A DNA stretch of 64,000 bases from an uncultured Christensenella sp. (GCA_910579525.1 CAJTUK010000002.1:1-64000); one strand, 5' to 3'. Positions 7,449 through 16,084 are shown, numbered from the stretch's first letter. Notes: generated by a model not told the origin, from the letters alone. Numbers and translations: made by a program.

Positions 7449-8621
7449 TTGATTACTGTTAAAAACGCAGACAAGGCGTTAAAAGATTATTATCTCGACG
7501 CCGTTTCAATGCAGCTCAACGGTTGCGTTTCACCCTTCTTTTCCGCAATAGAAAAGAACTCGGACGACGTTTTCGGCAAGGACGTGAGAGTGGCGATAGT
7601 GCGCGGCAATAACGGCAGCATAGCCGCGGGAAGCGAAGACGGAGATTTGCCCGCGCCCTATACCAACAGATATATAGACGTGACTTTGCCTTTAAAAAAC
7701 ATTTACGGCACCATAGAAATAAGCGACAAGGCTTTGCGCGCCTCGCGCGATAAGTCGGGCGCTTTCGTAAACCTTGTGAACGCGGAAATGGAGGGGCTCA
7801 TTTCCAGCGCGAAGCACAACTTCGGCAGAATGTTGTTCGGCGACGGCACGGGCAAACTCTTTAAAATAACGGGTTCGGCTTCGGGCGGAGCGTATAAGGT
7901 TGACAGAGCTTGCGATTACTTCGAGGGCATGACTGTGGATATTCAGATTTCGGGAACCCCGATAGCGGGCGACGCGGTGAATCTTTTGATAAAGTCTGTT
8001 GACAAGTCGGCAAAAACCGTTAAGTTCGACAGAACCTGTACGGACAACCTTTTAAACGGCACGGCGGTAGTAAGCGGCTCGCTCAACGGCGAGCTCACGG
8101 GGCTGGGCGCGATTTTCGGCGGGACTACGCTTTACGGTTACAGCAAGGCGGACGAGCCTTTTGTTAAACCTCTTGTTATAGATTGCAAAAACGCGCTGAC
8201 GGAGGACGCTCTGGCTGAAGTTCTGGATATCATGGAAGAAACTTACGACAGCAAAATAAATATGATTTTGTGCTCTTATAAGACGAGGCGTAGAATTTCC
8301 GCGCTTATTGCCGACGGGCGCCGCGTGGTCAACACGCTCGACGCGCACACGGGCGTGGGTACGGTTACGGTGAACGGAGTGCCCGTTTATGCCGACAGGT
8401 ACTGCCCCGAGGGTGAAATATACTTTTTGAACACCGACGATTTCCGTTTGAGCCAGCTCTGCGACTGGGAGTGGCTCGAGGACGAGGACGGCAGAATTTT
8501 AAAGCAGGTGCCCGGTAAAGCGGCATACACCGCAACGCTCGTAAAATACGCCGAGCTCGTTTGCAAAAAGCCCTGCGGACAAGCTAAACTTTACAACGTT
8601 GAAGAGGCTGCCTCCGCTTAA
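7449..8621 (+). CDS. Major capsid protein (P22 coat-like, HK97 fold)
   Basis: 390 residues from TTG 7449 with AAGGAG upstream. Features typical of P22-like coat proteins are an N-terminal arm, the segment TNRYIDVTLPLKNIYGTIEI (the E-loop/long helix region), a beta-rich insertion around residues 150-250 (GMTVDIQISGTPIAGDAVN...) resembling the I-domain, and the spine and A-domain part KINMILCSYKTRRRISALI with NGVPVYADRYCPEGEIYFLNTD. The frame is intact. A strong hairpin follows the gene, which could set the coat protein to connector ratio. Confidence 0.9.
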   Translation: MITVKNADKALKDYYLDAVSMQLNGCVSPFFSAIEKNSDDVFGKDVRVAIVRGNNGSIAAGSEDGDLPAPYTNRYIDVTLPLKNIYGTIEISDKALRASRDKSGAFVNLVNAEMEGLISSAKHNFGRMLFGDGTGKLFKITGSASGGAYKVDRACDYFEGMTVDIQISGTPIAGDAVNLLIKSVDKSAKTVKFDRTCTDNLLNGTAVVSGSLNGELTGLGAIFGGTTLYGYSKADEPFVKPLVIDCKNALTEDALAEVLDIMEETYDSKINMILCSYKTRRRISALIADGRRVVNTLDAHTGVGTVTVNGVPVYADRYCPEGEIYFLNTDDFRLSQLCDWEWLEDEDGRILKQVPGKAAYTATLVKYAELVCKKPCGQAKLYNVEEAASA

Positions 8622-8644
8622 AGAGGCGAATAAAAAACCAAAAG

Positions 8645-8672
8645 GGGCGCGCGTCGATTTGCGCGCCCTTAA
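8645..8672 (+). terminator. Hairpin between coat and adaptor genes (partial terminator)
   Basis: GGGCGCGC (8645-8652) pairs perfectly with GCGCGCCC (8661-8668) over an 8-base loop, followed by TTAATTTT. The T-tract is imperfect and the next gene has its own GGAG site right behind, so it more likely acts as a leaky attenuator or RNA stabiliser than as a full stop. Confidence 0.6.
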
Positions 8673-8688
8673 TTTTAAAGGAGTGGAA

Positions 8689-9249
8689 ATGAAGGTTAAA
8701 GACGTTTTGGTTTCGGCGCTCGGATTTGCGGGGCGGGAAGACGTTGCGGAAGCGCTCGAACGCGGAGACGCGCCCGAGGGAGGAATTGCCGAAGCCTTAA
8801 AAACCGCGCTGTACTGTTTTAACGCCGTTGAGGACGAGTTGGCAAGACGGTACGTTTCGATAACTCGCACAGACGAGCTTACGAGCGGGGACGGGATTTA
8901 TTATTACAAAGATTTTCCGCGCGCGCCCGTAAAGATTGTTTCGGTAAAGTCCGACGGAGCGGACGCCGCGTATAAATTGACTCCCACGTATATGGAGTGC
9001 GAAAAGAATAAAATAAAAGTTACTTACGGTTATGTTCCGTCTAAAAAAGGAGTTGACGGAGAGGGGGAATTTTCGGAGGGGATAATTCCTTTGAGACTGA
9101 TTGCGGCGGGCACGGCTTCGGAATTCTGCCTTATTAACGGCGAGACGGGCAGGGCGGAAATCTGGCAAAAAGTTTACCGTGAGGAGATTGACAAAGTCAG
9201 GCGCAGCGCGCTGATAGAGATGAAACTGCCTCCGAGGAGGTGGGTGTGA
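8689..9249 (+). CDS. Head-tail adaptor protein (P22 gp4/gp6-like connector)
   Basis: 186 residues from ATG 8689, preceded by AAAGGAG; an upstream in-frame start at 8599 lies inside the coat gene and has no such signal. The first part (GIAEALKTALYCFNAVEDELARRYVSI) is the helical bundle of head-completion connectors. A beta segment with YKDFPRAPVKIVSVKSDG and VTYGYVPSKK follows, then a helical C-terminus. In P22-like phages the protein after coat binds below the portal. It overlaps the next gene by a few bases. Confidence 0.75.
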   Translation: MKVKDVLVSALGFAGREDVAEALERGDAPEGGIAEALKTALYCFNAVEDELARRYVSITRTDELTSGDGIYYYKDFPRAPVKIVSVKSDGADAAYKLTPTYMECEKNKIKVTYGYVPSKKGVDGEGEFSEGIIPLRLIAAGTASEFCLINGETGRAEIWQKVYREEIDKVRRSALIEMKLPPRRWV

Positions 9250-10460
9250 AAAATAACGGCGTTGAAAGAGAGAGCGACGTGCTTAAAGCAAACGGTGCGC
9301 TTTGTTTTGGTTGTATTGTAAAAGACGGGGTTATTCGTCCCGCGCTGTCGCCCGTCAAAATTTCAGAATTTTTATTAAACGTAAGGTTTGCGGCGTACGC
9401 CGATAAGTGCGGCAAGGCGGCGCTGATTATAGGTAATTCGCTATATTTGGCGAACCCCGACGGAACAGCCGAGTGCGCGCTCGAGAACTTTACCGCAAGC
9501 AATCCCTTTGCCTTTTATACCGGGGGCGGCGATTTGTGTATAGGCGGCAACGTCGATTGCGCCGTCATTACGGGCGATGGAGTTGAAGTTAAGCCTTACG
9601 ATTTTTATATGTACGGCGGCGCGGTAAAAAACGGCAGACTGTTTGCGCAGGATAAAGAGGACGCCTATAAAATACGCTGGTCCGGCTCGGAAGGAGGGTT
9701 AGACCTCAAAGAGGGATTGGATGGCGCGGGCTGGTTGAAACTCAACTCCGAACGGGGAAAGATTATCCGTCTTGCATCCTATAAGGGGAACGTGGTGGCG
9801 GTGTGCGAGTACGGGCTTGCGCTTTTGAGCGTTTCGGGTACGCCTGAAACCTTTAAAGTGAGCTATATTGACGGGGCAATCGAAAAAATTTACGGCAACA
9901 CCGCCCGTGTTGCGGGGGATAAATTCGTGTTTTTAACGGAGCGCGGACTGCGAATTTTTGACGGAATAAAGACCGAAAATCTCGAAATACCGCTGTTGGC
10001 GGACGTTTCTGCCCCGCGGTTTTGCGAGAGTTGCGGAGACGAATACTTTCTTTTTGCCGAAAGCAAAAATTTGCAAAAAAAAGCTATTTTCGTCGTTAAT
10101 TTAACCGATTGCGCCGCGTATATGGTCGATTTACCCGCAACGGCGGCGTTTTCAAACGGGCAACTGCACTGCTTTGCGGACGGTGGGTTTTACAGATTGG
10201 ATACGGGCGGAGAATATACTTTTTTAAGCGGTGAGCTTAACTTCGGGGCGCGCGGCAGAAAGGTGATAAAAAAGATTTTTGCGGGGAACTCCGCTTCTGT
10301 GGATTTTGAGGTGATTTCGGGCGGTAAATCGCGCATATTGCGGGGCGTACAGGGCTATTGCCTACCGTGCGCGGGCGGAAATACCTTTAAAATAAAGATA
10401 AAGTCGCGCGGCGAAATTCACGGCGTTACGGCGGTTGCGGAGGTTTTGAATGAATTTTGA
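9246..10460 (+). CDS. Beta-propeller-like plug protein (P22 gp10 position)
   Basis: 404 residues from GTG 9246, five bases after GAGGAGG; a GTG at 9240 overlaps the binding site and is less likely. The whole protein is a series of beta blades with recurring NGRLFAQDKEDAY, GNVVAVCEYGLALLSV and GDKFVFLTERGLRIFDG units, as in the propeller of P22 gp10, the DNA-stabilising plug under the adaptor. No enzymatic motif is visible. Assignment rests on gene order plus the repeat pattern, not on clear sequence identity. Confidence 0.68.
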   Translation: MKNNGVERESDVLKANGALCFGCIVKDGVIRPALSPVKISEFLLNVRFAAYADKCGKAALIIGNSLYLANPDGTAECALENFTASNPFAFYTGGGDLCIGGNVDCAVITGDGVEVKPYDFYMYGGAVKNGRLFAQDKEDAYKIRWSGSEGGLDLKEGLDGAGWLKLNSERGKIIRLASYKGNVVAVCEYGLALLSVSGTPETFKVSYIDGAIEKIYGNTARVAGDKFVFLTERGLRIFDGIKTENLEIPLLADVSAPRFCESCGDEYFLFAESKNLQKKAIFVVNLTDCAAYMVDLPATAAFSNGQLHCFADGGFYRLDTGGEYTFLSGELNFGARGRKVIKKIFAGNSASVDFEVISGGKSRILRGVQGYCLPCAGGNTFKIKIKSRGEIHGVTAVAEVLNEF

Positions 10461-10935
10461 TATAATCGAAATCACCGAAGAGGAACTGCGCAATCTCACT
10501 TCGGTGCAGATGCAACTTTTGCGCACGGCGCAAAAGAAAAAGAACGAGATGAGAGAAAACCTCGAAAAGGATATGCAGACGTTCCGCTGTTTTTTGTTGA
10601 CGAACGGAACCGAAAATTCTTCGCTTGCGGAGCAGAAGAGGGCGAGTCTTGAGAGCGGGTTTCGATCGGAGTGCGAAAAGATAGCCGAACAGCTCAAATA
10701 CAATTTGAGTTTGAGCGAACCTTACGACCCTGACGAGGGCGACGGCGAACCGCCCTATATTGTGGATTACACGCTGTCTTACAACGAGAGGTATAAGATA
10801 GTGCGCGATTATTACCTTTCTATAGAGGACCCGTCGGAGAGAATGTCGCTTTACGGCGCGGACTCCGTGGCAAGGAAGTATCTGGGCAGTTATTACGCCT
10901 CGCTTTACAACGTTTTGAACACGTACAGCAAGTAA
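10450..10935 (+). CDS. Helical protein closing the head module, function unknown
   Basis: 161 residues, ATG 10450, overlapping the propeller gene by 11 bp, hence translationally coupled. The first half is a long charged helix (TAQKKKNEMRENLEKDMQTF...), then an acidic linker DPDEGDGEPP, then a Tyr-rich helical end (YYLSIEDPSERMSLYG...). It occupies the place of the tail needle gene 26 in P22, but the coiled-coil is short and no needle repeats are seen. The next gene is a core methyltransferase, so nothing of a tail follows. Confidence 0.75.
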   Translation: MNFDIIEITEEELRNLTSVQMQLLRTAQKKKNEMRENLEKDMQTFRCFLLTNGTENSSLAEQKRASLESGFRSECEKIAEQLKYNLSLSEPYDPDEGDGEPPYIVDYTLSYNERYKIVRDYYLSIEDPSERMSLYGADSVARKYLGSYYASLYNVLNTYSK

Positions 10936-10942
10936 AATTTAC

Positions 10943-10978
10943 TTTACAAACGCGGGCGGGTTTGGTATAATTTGCATA
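10943..10978 (+). promoter_or_regulatory. Leaderless promoter of the methyltransferase operon
   Basis: TTTACA (10943-10948), a 17-bp spacer and a perfect TATAAT (10966-10971). Six bases separate the -10 box from ATG 10978, so the start codon is the predicted +1. No Shine-Dalgarno sequence is present. Confidence 0.8.
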
Positions 10979-11859
10979 TGAAAATTGCCCGTGACTGGAA
11001 AGATTATAAAATAATAGCGACTTCGGACGGAATGAAGCTCGAGAACTGGAACGGAGTTACTCTTCTCCGGCCGGACCCGCAGGTTATTTGGTCGGGCAAG
11101 GATTTGTATTCTTATGCAAAAATAAACGCCGTTTATCACCGCAGTGAAAGGGGCGGCGGCGGTTGGGAGACCAAAATTCCGTTCCCGGCGGAGTGGACGG
11201 TGAGTTATAAAAACCTTGCTTTTAAAGTAAAGCCTATGGGGTTCAAGCATACGGGGCTGTTCCCCGAACAGGCGGTGAACTGGGACGAGATGTCAAGGCT
11301 TATAACCTCCGCGAGGCAAAAGGACGGCGGGAGGGAAATAAAGGTTTTAAACCTCTTCGCATATACCGGCGCGGCTTCGGTTGCCTGCGCGAAAGCGGGG
11401 GCGAAGGTGACCCACGTGGACGCCGCCAAAGGTATGGTTGAACGCGCGGGAGAAAACGCCAAACTTTCCGGCGTGGAGAGCGGCATACGCTACATTGTGG
11501 ACGATTGTATGAAGTTTGTCGCAAGGGAGATACGCCGCGGAAACAAGTACGACTGCATAATTATGGACCCGCCTAGCTACGGCAGGGGACCGGGCGGCGA
11601 GACGTGGAAGATAGAGCGCGACCTTTTCGGCTTTGTTACTTCCTGCGCAAAACTGCTCGCCGATAAACCGCTGTTTTTTTTGATTAACAGCTACACCACG
11701 GGGTTACAGCCCGCGGTGCTCAAAAATATTTTAACGCTTGCGCTCGGTGAGTTTTCGGGCAAGACGGACGCGTACGAGGTGGGGCTTGACGCGGAGGACG
11801 GAATTCCGCTTCCCTGCGGAGCGAGCGGACTTTTTACCGGTGAAGGTTATGACGACTGA
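10978..11859 (+). CDS. Class I SAM-dependent RNA methyltransferase (RlmI/RlmK-like)
   Basis: 293 residues from ATG 10978. An N-terminal substrate-binding part is followed by a Rossmann methyltransferase domain: motif I VLNLFAYTGAASVACAKAGA (about residues 124-143), HVDAAKGMVERAGENA, and the catalytic-type motif IMDPPSYGRG. These match the cytosolic 23S rRNA methyltransferase-like family that contains RlmI, but this protein lacks an obvious PUA domain. It overlaps the pseudouridine synthase gene by 11 bp; both should act on structured RNA. Confidence 0.85.
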   Translation: MKIARDWKDYKIIATSDGMKLENWNGVTLLRPDPQVIWSGKDLYSYAKINAVYHRSERGGGGWETKIPFPAEWTVSYKNLAFKVKPMGFKHTGLFPEQAVNWDEMSRLITSARQKDGGREIKVLNLFAYTGAASVACAKAGAKVTHVDAAKGMVERAGENAKLSGVESGIRYIVDDCMKFVAREIRRGNKYDCIIMDPPSYGRGPGGETWKIERDLFGFVTSCAKLLADKPLFFLINSYTTGLQPAVLKNILTLALGEFSGKTDAYEVGLDAEDGIPLPCGASGLFTGEGYDD

Positions 11860-12544
11860 AGAACTTATAATTTTATACGAAGACAATCATATAATAGTGG
11901 TGCTCAAACCGCAGATGATTGCATGCTGCCCGGACGAGAGCGGCGATAACAACCTTTTGGACGTTGTAAAGGAATACATAAAGGTAACTTACAACAAGCA
12001 GGGTAACGCGTACCTCGGATTGGTGCACAGGCTCGACAGACCTACGGGCGGGGTTATGGTGTTCGCCAAAACCTCAAAGGCGGCGGCGAGGCTTTCGGAA
12101 CAGATGAAAAACGGCGGGTTCGAAAAGAAGTATTACGCCGTTCTCGCGGGAGTGCCGTTCAAAAAGAAGTCCGTGCTTGAAAACTATCTGCGCAAGAACA
12201 GCGTAAATAACACCGTTTACGTTTGCACGCAGACGGAAGAGGGGGCGAAGTTCGCTTCTTTGGAATACAGTGTTATAGAGGAAAAGAACGGTCTCGCGCT
12301 TGCCGATATTAAGTTGCACACCGGCAGAACGCACCAGATTCGCGTTCAGACGGCGGCTATAAACTGCCCCGTTTACGGCGATATGCGTTACGGCGGAGAT
12401 AAGGCCGTTAAGGGCAAACTTGCGCTTTGGGCGTATTCTTTAAAGTTTTCTCATCCGACCACGGGCGAGAGTATGAAGTTTGTTATAGAGCCTCCCAAAG
12501 AAGAAACGCCGTGGAAGTTTTTTGAAATCGGATACGCGGAGTAA
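11849..12544 (+). CDS. RluA-family pseudouridine synthase
   Basis: 231 residues from ATG 11849, the start that gives a proper N-terminus (MTTEELIILYEDNHIIVVLK). Hallmarks are the catalytic motif GLVHRLDRPTGGVMVFAKT with the essential Asp, KKYYAVLAG, and HTGRTHQIRVQ near the C-terminus. No S4 domain is present, so this is the short RluA-type form acting on rRNA or tRNA uridines. It is cotranscribed with the methyltransferase and ends at a strong hairpin. Confidence 0.92.
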   Translation: MTTEELIILYEDNHIIVVLKPQMIACCPDESGDNNLLDVVKEYIKVTYNKQGNAYLGLVHRLDRPTGGVMVFAKTSKAAARLSEQMKNGGFEKKYYAVLAGVPFKKKSVLENYLRKNSVNNTVYVCTQTEEGAKFASLEYSVIEEKNGLALADIKLHTGRTHQIRVQTAAINCPVYGDMRYGGDKAVKGKLALWAYSLKFSHPTTGESMKFVIEPPKEETPWKFFEIGYAE

Positions 12545-12558
12545 ACGCGTAAAATAAA

Positions 12559-12596
12559 AACCGCAGCCCGCGCCTATTAAGGCGCGGGCTGCGGTT
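12559..12596. terminator. Bidirectional terminator between convergent operons
   Basis: A perfect 16-bp stem (AACCGCAGCCCGCGCC against GGCGCGGGCTGCGGTT) has a six-base loop TATTAA, with ATTTTTATTTT on the right and A-rich sequence on the left. It can end both the plus-strand rluA-type transcript and the minus-strand apgM operon. Confidence 0.95.
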
Positions 12597-12600
12597 ATTT

Positions 12601-13815
12601 TTATTTTATACCTAATAATTTTTCAATCAGTTTATACCCGTCCGCAACGTAAATCCCCGTTTTTGCCGCTTCGTCCTCCGTATAGCGCGAGGCGCCGGAA
12701 GAAAGGTTTTTAACGTTGGAATACAACAGGTAAGGTATCGGGTCGGGCGTGTGCGTCTTTATTTCGCACGGGGTGGGGTGGTCCGGGCAGACGAGCATGG
12801 CGAAATCTTCGCCCGAGTCTTCAAACTTTTCAAGCAGCCTGCCCACAACGTCTTTATCAATCAGCTCGATTGATTTCACCTTGTTTTTATAGTCGCCGTG
12901 GTGCCCGCACTCGTCGGGCGCCTCCATATGGATATAAACGAAGTCCAGTCCGCCGTGCAGACGGTTAAAAGCGGCGTCGGCTTTGCCGCGGAAGTTTGTG
13001 TCGTAATTACCCGTAGCGCCGTCTACTTCTATAATTTCAAGTCCGGCGAGTATTCCTATGCCCTTTACGAGATCCACCGCCGAAATCACTCCGCCCTTGA
13101 CGCCGCGCAAATTTTTAAAGTCGCCCAGCGCGGGTTTGGTGCCCTCGCCCCATAGCCAGATGCTGTTTGCGGGGCGCTTGCCCTCTTTAATTCTCTTCAA
13201 GTTTATAGGGTGGTCCTTTAAAAGCGCGTAGCTCGCCTTCATCATCACCGTGTAAACGTCGGCGTTTTCTCCCGCGGGCAGTCGCCCTTTTACGCTTTTG
13301 TCCGATATGTCGTGCGGGGGCGTAAGAACGGCGCCCGTTTTTCCGTCCTTTATCACGAGGCAGTGGCGGTATTGCATGCCCGCATAAAGCGTAAATTTTT
13401 CGCTGTCGAAATGTTTTTTCAAAAAGCTTATGAGCTCGCCCGCTTCCTCGGTTGAGATGTCTCCCGCCGAGTAGTCGAGCATAATTTTTTCTTCGTAAGG
13501 TTCCCCGTCGGAAAGGGTAACGAGGTTACATCTCAAAGTAACGTCGTTTTCGCCGAGAGGGATATCCATAGAAACGGCTTCGAGCGGAGACCTTCCGGTA
13601 TAAAATTTATTCGGGTCGAAGCCCATAACCGACATATTTGCAACGTCCGAACCCGGTTTTAATCCCTGCGGAACGGTTTTGCACAAGCCCGCTTCGGAAA
13701 GGCGGGCTATTTTATCGAGGTTGGGCGTATTTGCCGCTTCGAGACAGGTTTTATTGCCGAGGTCGGGGATTTTCCAATCCGCCATGCCGTCGCCGAGCAC
13801 TACGATATATTTCAT
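12601..13815 (-). CDS. apgM: Cofactor-independent phosphoglycerate mutase, archaeal type
   Basis: 404 residues, ATG 13815 with AAGGAAAG upstream. The alkaline-phosphatase-superfamily start (VVLGDGMADW), the catalytic-serine region GLKPGSDVANMSVMGFDP and the metal-binding regions YIHMEAPDECGHHGD and CPDHPTPCEIKTHT are all present. It interconverts 3- and 2-phosphoglycerate in glycolysis. It is the last gene of the fruK-sfp-mtnN-luxS-ung-apgM operon, 22 bp after ung. Confidence 0.95.
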   Translation of the reverse strand: MKYIVVLGDGMADWKIPDLGNKTCLEAANTPNLDKIARLSEAGLCKTVPQGLKPGSDVANMSVMGFDPNKFYTGRSPLEAVSMDIPLGENDVTLRCNLVTLSDGEPYEEKIMLDYSAGDISTEEAGELISFLKKHFDSEKFTLYAGMQYRHCLVIKDGKTGAVLTPPHDISDKSVKGRLPAGENADVYTVMMKASYALLKDHPINLKRIKEGKRPANSIWLWGEGTKPALGDFKNLRGVKGGVISAVDLVKGIGILAGLEIIEVDGATGNYDTNFRGKADAAFNRLHGGLDFVYIHMEAPDECGHHGDYKNKVKSIELIDKDVVGRLLEKFEDSGEDFAMLVCPDHPTPCEIKTHTPDPIPYLLYSNVKNLSSGASRYTEDEAAKTGIYVADGYKLIEKLLGIK

Positions 13816-13837
13816 AACTTTCCTTGATTTTTTGTGA

Positions 13838-14509
13838 TTATACGTTCAAATCCCAGTCTATCGGCTTTTTGCCGTGAGCCGCCAGATATTCGTTGGTTTT
13901 GGAAAAGGGCTTCGAGCCGAAAAATCCGTTGTATGCGGACAGAGGAGAGGGGTGCGCCGATTGCAGAACAAGGTGTTTGCTCTTATCTATAAGCGGCGCC
14001 TTGCTCCGCGCATTGCCTCCCCAGAGAATGAAAACAACGTTTTCCGTGTTGTCGGAAACGAGCTTTATTACGCTGTCGGTAAACCACGCCCAGCCGCAAG
14101 TCGAGTGCGAGTTTGCCGCGTGCTCGCGCACCGTCAAAGTGGTGTTTAAAAGCAGAACGCCCTCGTTTGCCCACTTTGTCAAATCTCCGCAGTTTGGCTC
14201 TTTAATCCCGAGGTCGCTCTCTATTTCTTTATATATATTCACGAGCGAGGGCGGAAGTTTAACGCCGCGCTTAACCGAAAAGCACAGCCCGTGCGCCTGA
14301 TTGGGTTCGTGATAGGGGTCCTGACCCAGAATCACCGCCTTTATCTCGCCTAACGGAGTATAACGGAAGCAGTTGAACAAATCGTACATATCGGGGTAAA
14401 CGATATGGGTGGAATATTCTTTCTTTAAAAATTCGCGTATTTTCAAGTATCTTTCGTCGGCGAACAGCGGTTGAAGCAGTTCGTCCCAGCCACCGTTTAA
14501 AGGTTTCAT
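13838..14509 (-). CDS. ung: Uracil-DNA glycosylase
   Basis: 223 residues. Family 1 motifs are intact: GQDPYH (about 62-67, catalytic Asp), LLLNTTLTV, and the DNA-intercalation motif HPSPLSAY. It removes uracil from DNA in base excision repair. The start codon overlaps the luxS stop by ATGA, so the two are translationally coupled. Confidence 0.97.
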   Translation of the reverse strand: MKPLNGGWDELLQPLFADERYLKIREFLKKEYSTHIVYPDMYDLFNCFRYTPLGEIKAVILGQDPYHEPNQAHGLCFSVKRGVKLPPSLVNIYKEIESDLGIKEPNCGDLTKWANEGVLLLNTTLTVREHAANSHSTCGWAWFTDSVIKLVSDNTENVVFILWGGNARSKAPLIDKSKHLVLQSAHPSPLSAYNGFFGSKPFSKTNEYLAAHGKKPIDWDLNV

Positions 14510-14934
14510 GATTTTTTAAGTACTTCCATATATTTTTTACATTCGGCTTTCGCAGTTTCAAGATCGTGTTCGAGGTAATTGCCGCACTCTTCGCGCTTGT
14601 TTCCGGGGACTTCATCGAATTCGAGCGACTTTTCGAGAGAGGACAACAAGAGATTTTTTACGTCGTTAAAATCCATTTTAACGGTCAAAAAATAAAAACC
14701 CGTGCGGCAACCCATAGGTCCGAAATATATTACGTTATCCTTTTTTTCGGAATTGCGCAAAACCGTAGCCATAAGGTGCTCTATAGTGTGCATCGCGGCA
14801 ACGGGCAGATAGTCTCCGCCGTTGGGGGTTTTAAAACGCAAATCCCACGTGGTTACGCCGTGCGCCTCGGTGCAGAAGTGCAGCCCTGTTTCAAGCTCGT
14901 CGTGGTTCTTTGAAAACGACGGAATTTTATCCAT
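14506..14934 (-). CDS. luxS: S-ribosylhomocysteine lyase (AI-2 synthase)
   Basis: 142 residues, ATG 14934 after GAGG. The metal site HTIEH (His49, His53) and Cys117 in KREECGNY are present, with the catalytic Cys in GPMGCRTGFY. It converts S-ribosylhomocysteine to homocysteine and the AI-2 precursor DPD. It overlaps mtnN, which supplies its substrate, by 8 bp; together they form the two-step recycling of S-adenosylhomocysteine. Confidence 0.96.
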   Translation of the reverse strand: MDKIPSFSKNHDELETGLHFCTEAHGVTTWDLRFKTPNGGDYLPVAAMHTIEHLMATVLRNSEKKDNVIYFGPMGCRTGFYFLTVKMDFNDVKNLLLSSLEKSLEFDEVPGNKREECGNYLEHDLETAKAECKKYMEVLKKS

Positions 14935-15589
14935 TTTTTACCTCGTTTATAATAGTCTCCGTTTCTTCCGAAAGGGTGTTAAAGCATATTTCGAGATTGT
15001 TCAAATACTGCTCCGTGGTGCTGCCGCTGCCGGCAAGGTCGGAAATAATTTTATAAGAGTAGCACGGCACGTCCGCGTGCATGCAAACCTGCGCTATTGC
15101 GGCGCCCTCCATGTCGCGAACGTCTGCGTTCAAAGTTTGAGTCAAAAGGCGGTAATCTGCGGGGCTGTCGTTAAACCTGTCTCCCGTGGCAAGTTTACGC
15201 AAGGGATAAACCTTGCCGTGAGCGAGGGGGAGGTAGTTGGTTTTGCACTCGTCCAGCGTGCCTATCTTTCCGCCGTTGAGTTGAGTTAAATCGAAGTCGT
15301 ACTGAACGGCTTCGCTCACGGCGTAAAGTTCGCCCACAGAGCACCCGCCGTTGAGTCCGCCGGCGACGCCTACGTTAATTATTTTATCCGCATTTAAAGC
15401 GTCTATAGCGTATTGCGCTCCGCTCGCCGCGTTGACTTTGCCCACGCCGCAAATAACCGCCGCAATTTCAACGCCGTGCAGTTGCCCCCGCACTATGCGC
15501 TTGTTTGCGCGGGTTTCGTCGCTTATAACCTTTGTTTTTTCAAGAATGGGCGCGGCTTCTTTATTCATAGCTATTATAAAGCAAATCAT
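14927..15589 (-). CDS. mtnN: 5'-methylthioadenosine/S-adenosylhomocysteine nucleosidase
   Basis: 220 residues from ATG 15589. This start is favoured over the upstream one because it overlaps the preceding stop by ATGA and follows GGGGGAAACG. Family features are GVGKVNAA, VGVAGGL, and the substrate site DMEGAAIAQVC with the catalytic Asp in KIISDLAG. The enzyme splits adenine from methylthioadenosine and S-adenosylhomocysteine; the latter product feeds LuxS, encoded next. Confidence 0.95.
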   Translation of the reverse strand: MICFIIAMNKEAAPILEKTKVISDETRANKRIVRGQLHGVEIAAVICGVGKVNAASGAQYAIDALNADKIINVGVAGGLNGGCSVGELYAVSEAVQYDFDLTQLNGGKIGTLDECKTNYLPLAHGKVYPLRKLATGDRFNDSPADYRLLTQTLNADVRDMEGAAIAQVCMHADVPCYSYKIISDLAGSGSTTEQYLNNLEICFNTLSEETETIINEVKNG

Positions 15590-16071
15590 AACGTTTCCCC
15601 CGTACATATGGCGTAAATACCGTGGTTTTTCAATTCTTTAACGGTAATTTCGCAGTTTACGGCGTTTCCGTTATAAAGCAGTGTTCCGCCAAAGTATTCC
15701 AATTCAAAAAGCGTTTTTGCAAGGGTTGAGCCGAGCATCTTTATATAAGCCTCTTTGACAACCCAGTTTTTTAAAAAATTTTTCAAATCCCCGTTTATTT
15801 CTTCCCTCTCGCGCACGGTAAAGCGGGAAAGAATCGAAGAAAAGTTCCTTTTTTTATAAATTTCCATATCCACGCCCGCGGGTTTGTCGCATATTACAAA
15901 AACGCCGTAGTTTCCGCTGTGAGAAACCGAAAAATAAACTGGGTCGCCCTCGATATACGGCTTGCCGTTTACGGTGCGCTTTATACTGAAATCACCGCAT
16001 ATGTGCGGGGATAACGCGCTTTTAAGCCGCGTATATATTTGAGTTTTGTCGGTGAAATGAATTTCAAGCAT
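15586..16071 (-). CDS. Sfp-type 4'-phosphopantetheinyl transferase
   Basis: About 161 residues from ATG 16071 (GTG 16077 would add two). The family core is visible: GKPYIEGDPVYFSVSHSG, the Mg-binding GVDMEIYKKR and WVVKEAYIKMLGSTL. It activates carrier proteins by transferring phosphopantetheine from CoA. It is shorter than the ~225-residue Sfp, so it may be a single-domain or AcpS-like version. No NRPS/PKS gene is in the window, so the fatty-acid carrier protein is the default target. Confidence 0.88.
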   Translation of the reverse strand: MLEIHFTDKTQIYTRLKSALSPHICGDFSIKRTVNGKPYIEGDPVYFSVSHSGNYGVFVICDKPAGVDMEIYKKRNFSSILSRFTVREREEINGDLKNFLKNWVVKEAYIKMLGSTLAKTLFELEYFGGTLLYNGNAVNCEITVKELKNHGIYAICTGETL

Positions 16072-16084
16072 CTGCACGAACCCG

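Larger units (their letters stand above)
3466..10935 (+). mobile_element. P22-like phage head/neck module without tail, lysis or integration genes
   Basis: Eight tightly packed plus-strand genes run in P22 order: TerL, small protein, portal, scaffold, coat, gp4-like adaptor, gp10-like propeller plug and a small helical protein at the gp26 position. Gaps are 0-70 bp or overlaps. No integrase, repressor, replication, ejection, tailspike, holin or endolysin gene is present, and core genes begin directly at 10978. All frames are intact and key TerL motifs are kept. GC content looks like that of the neighbours. It may be a prophage remnant, a satellite, or a domesticated capsid or gene-transfer unit. 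Confidence 0.8.
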
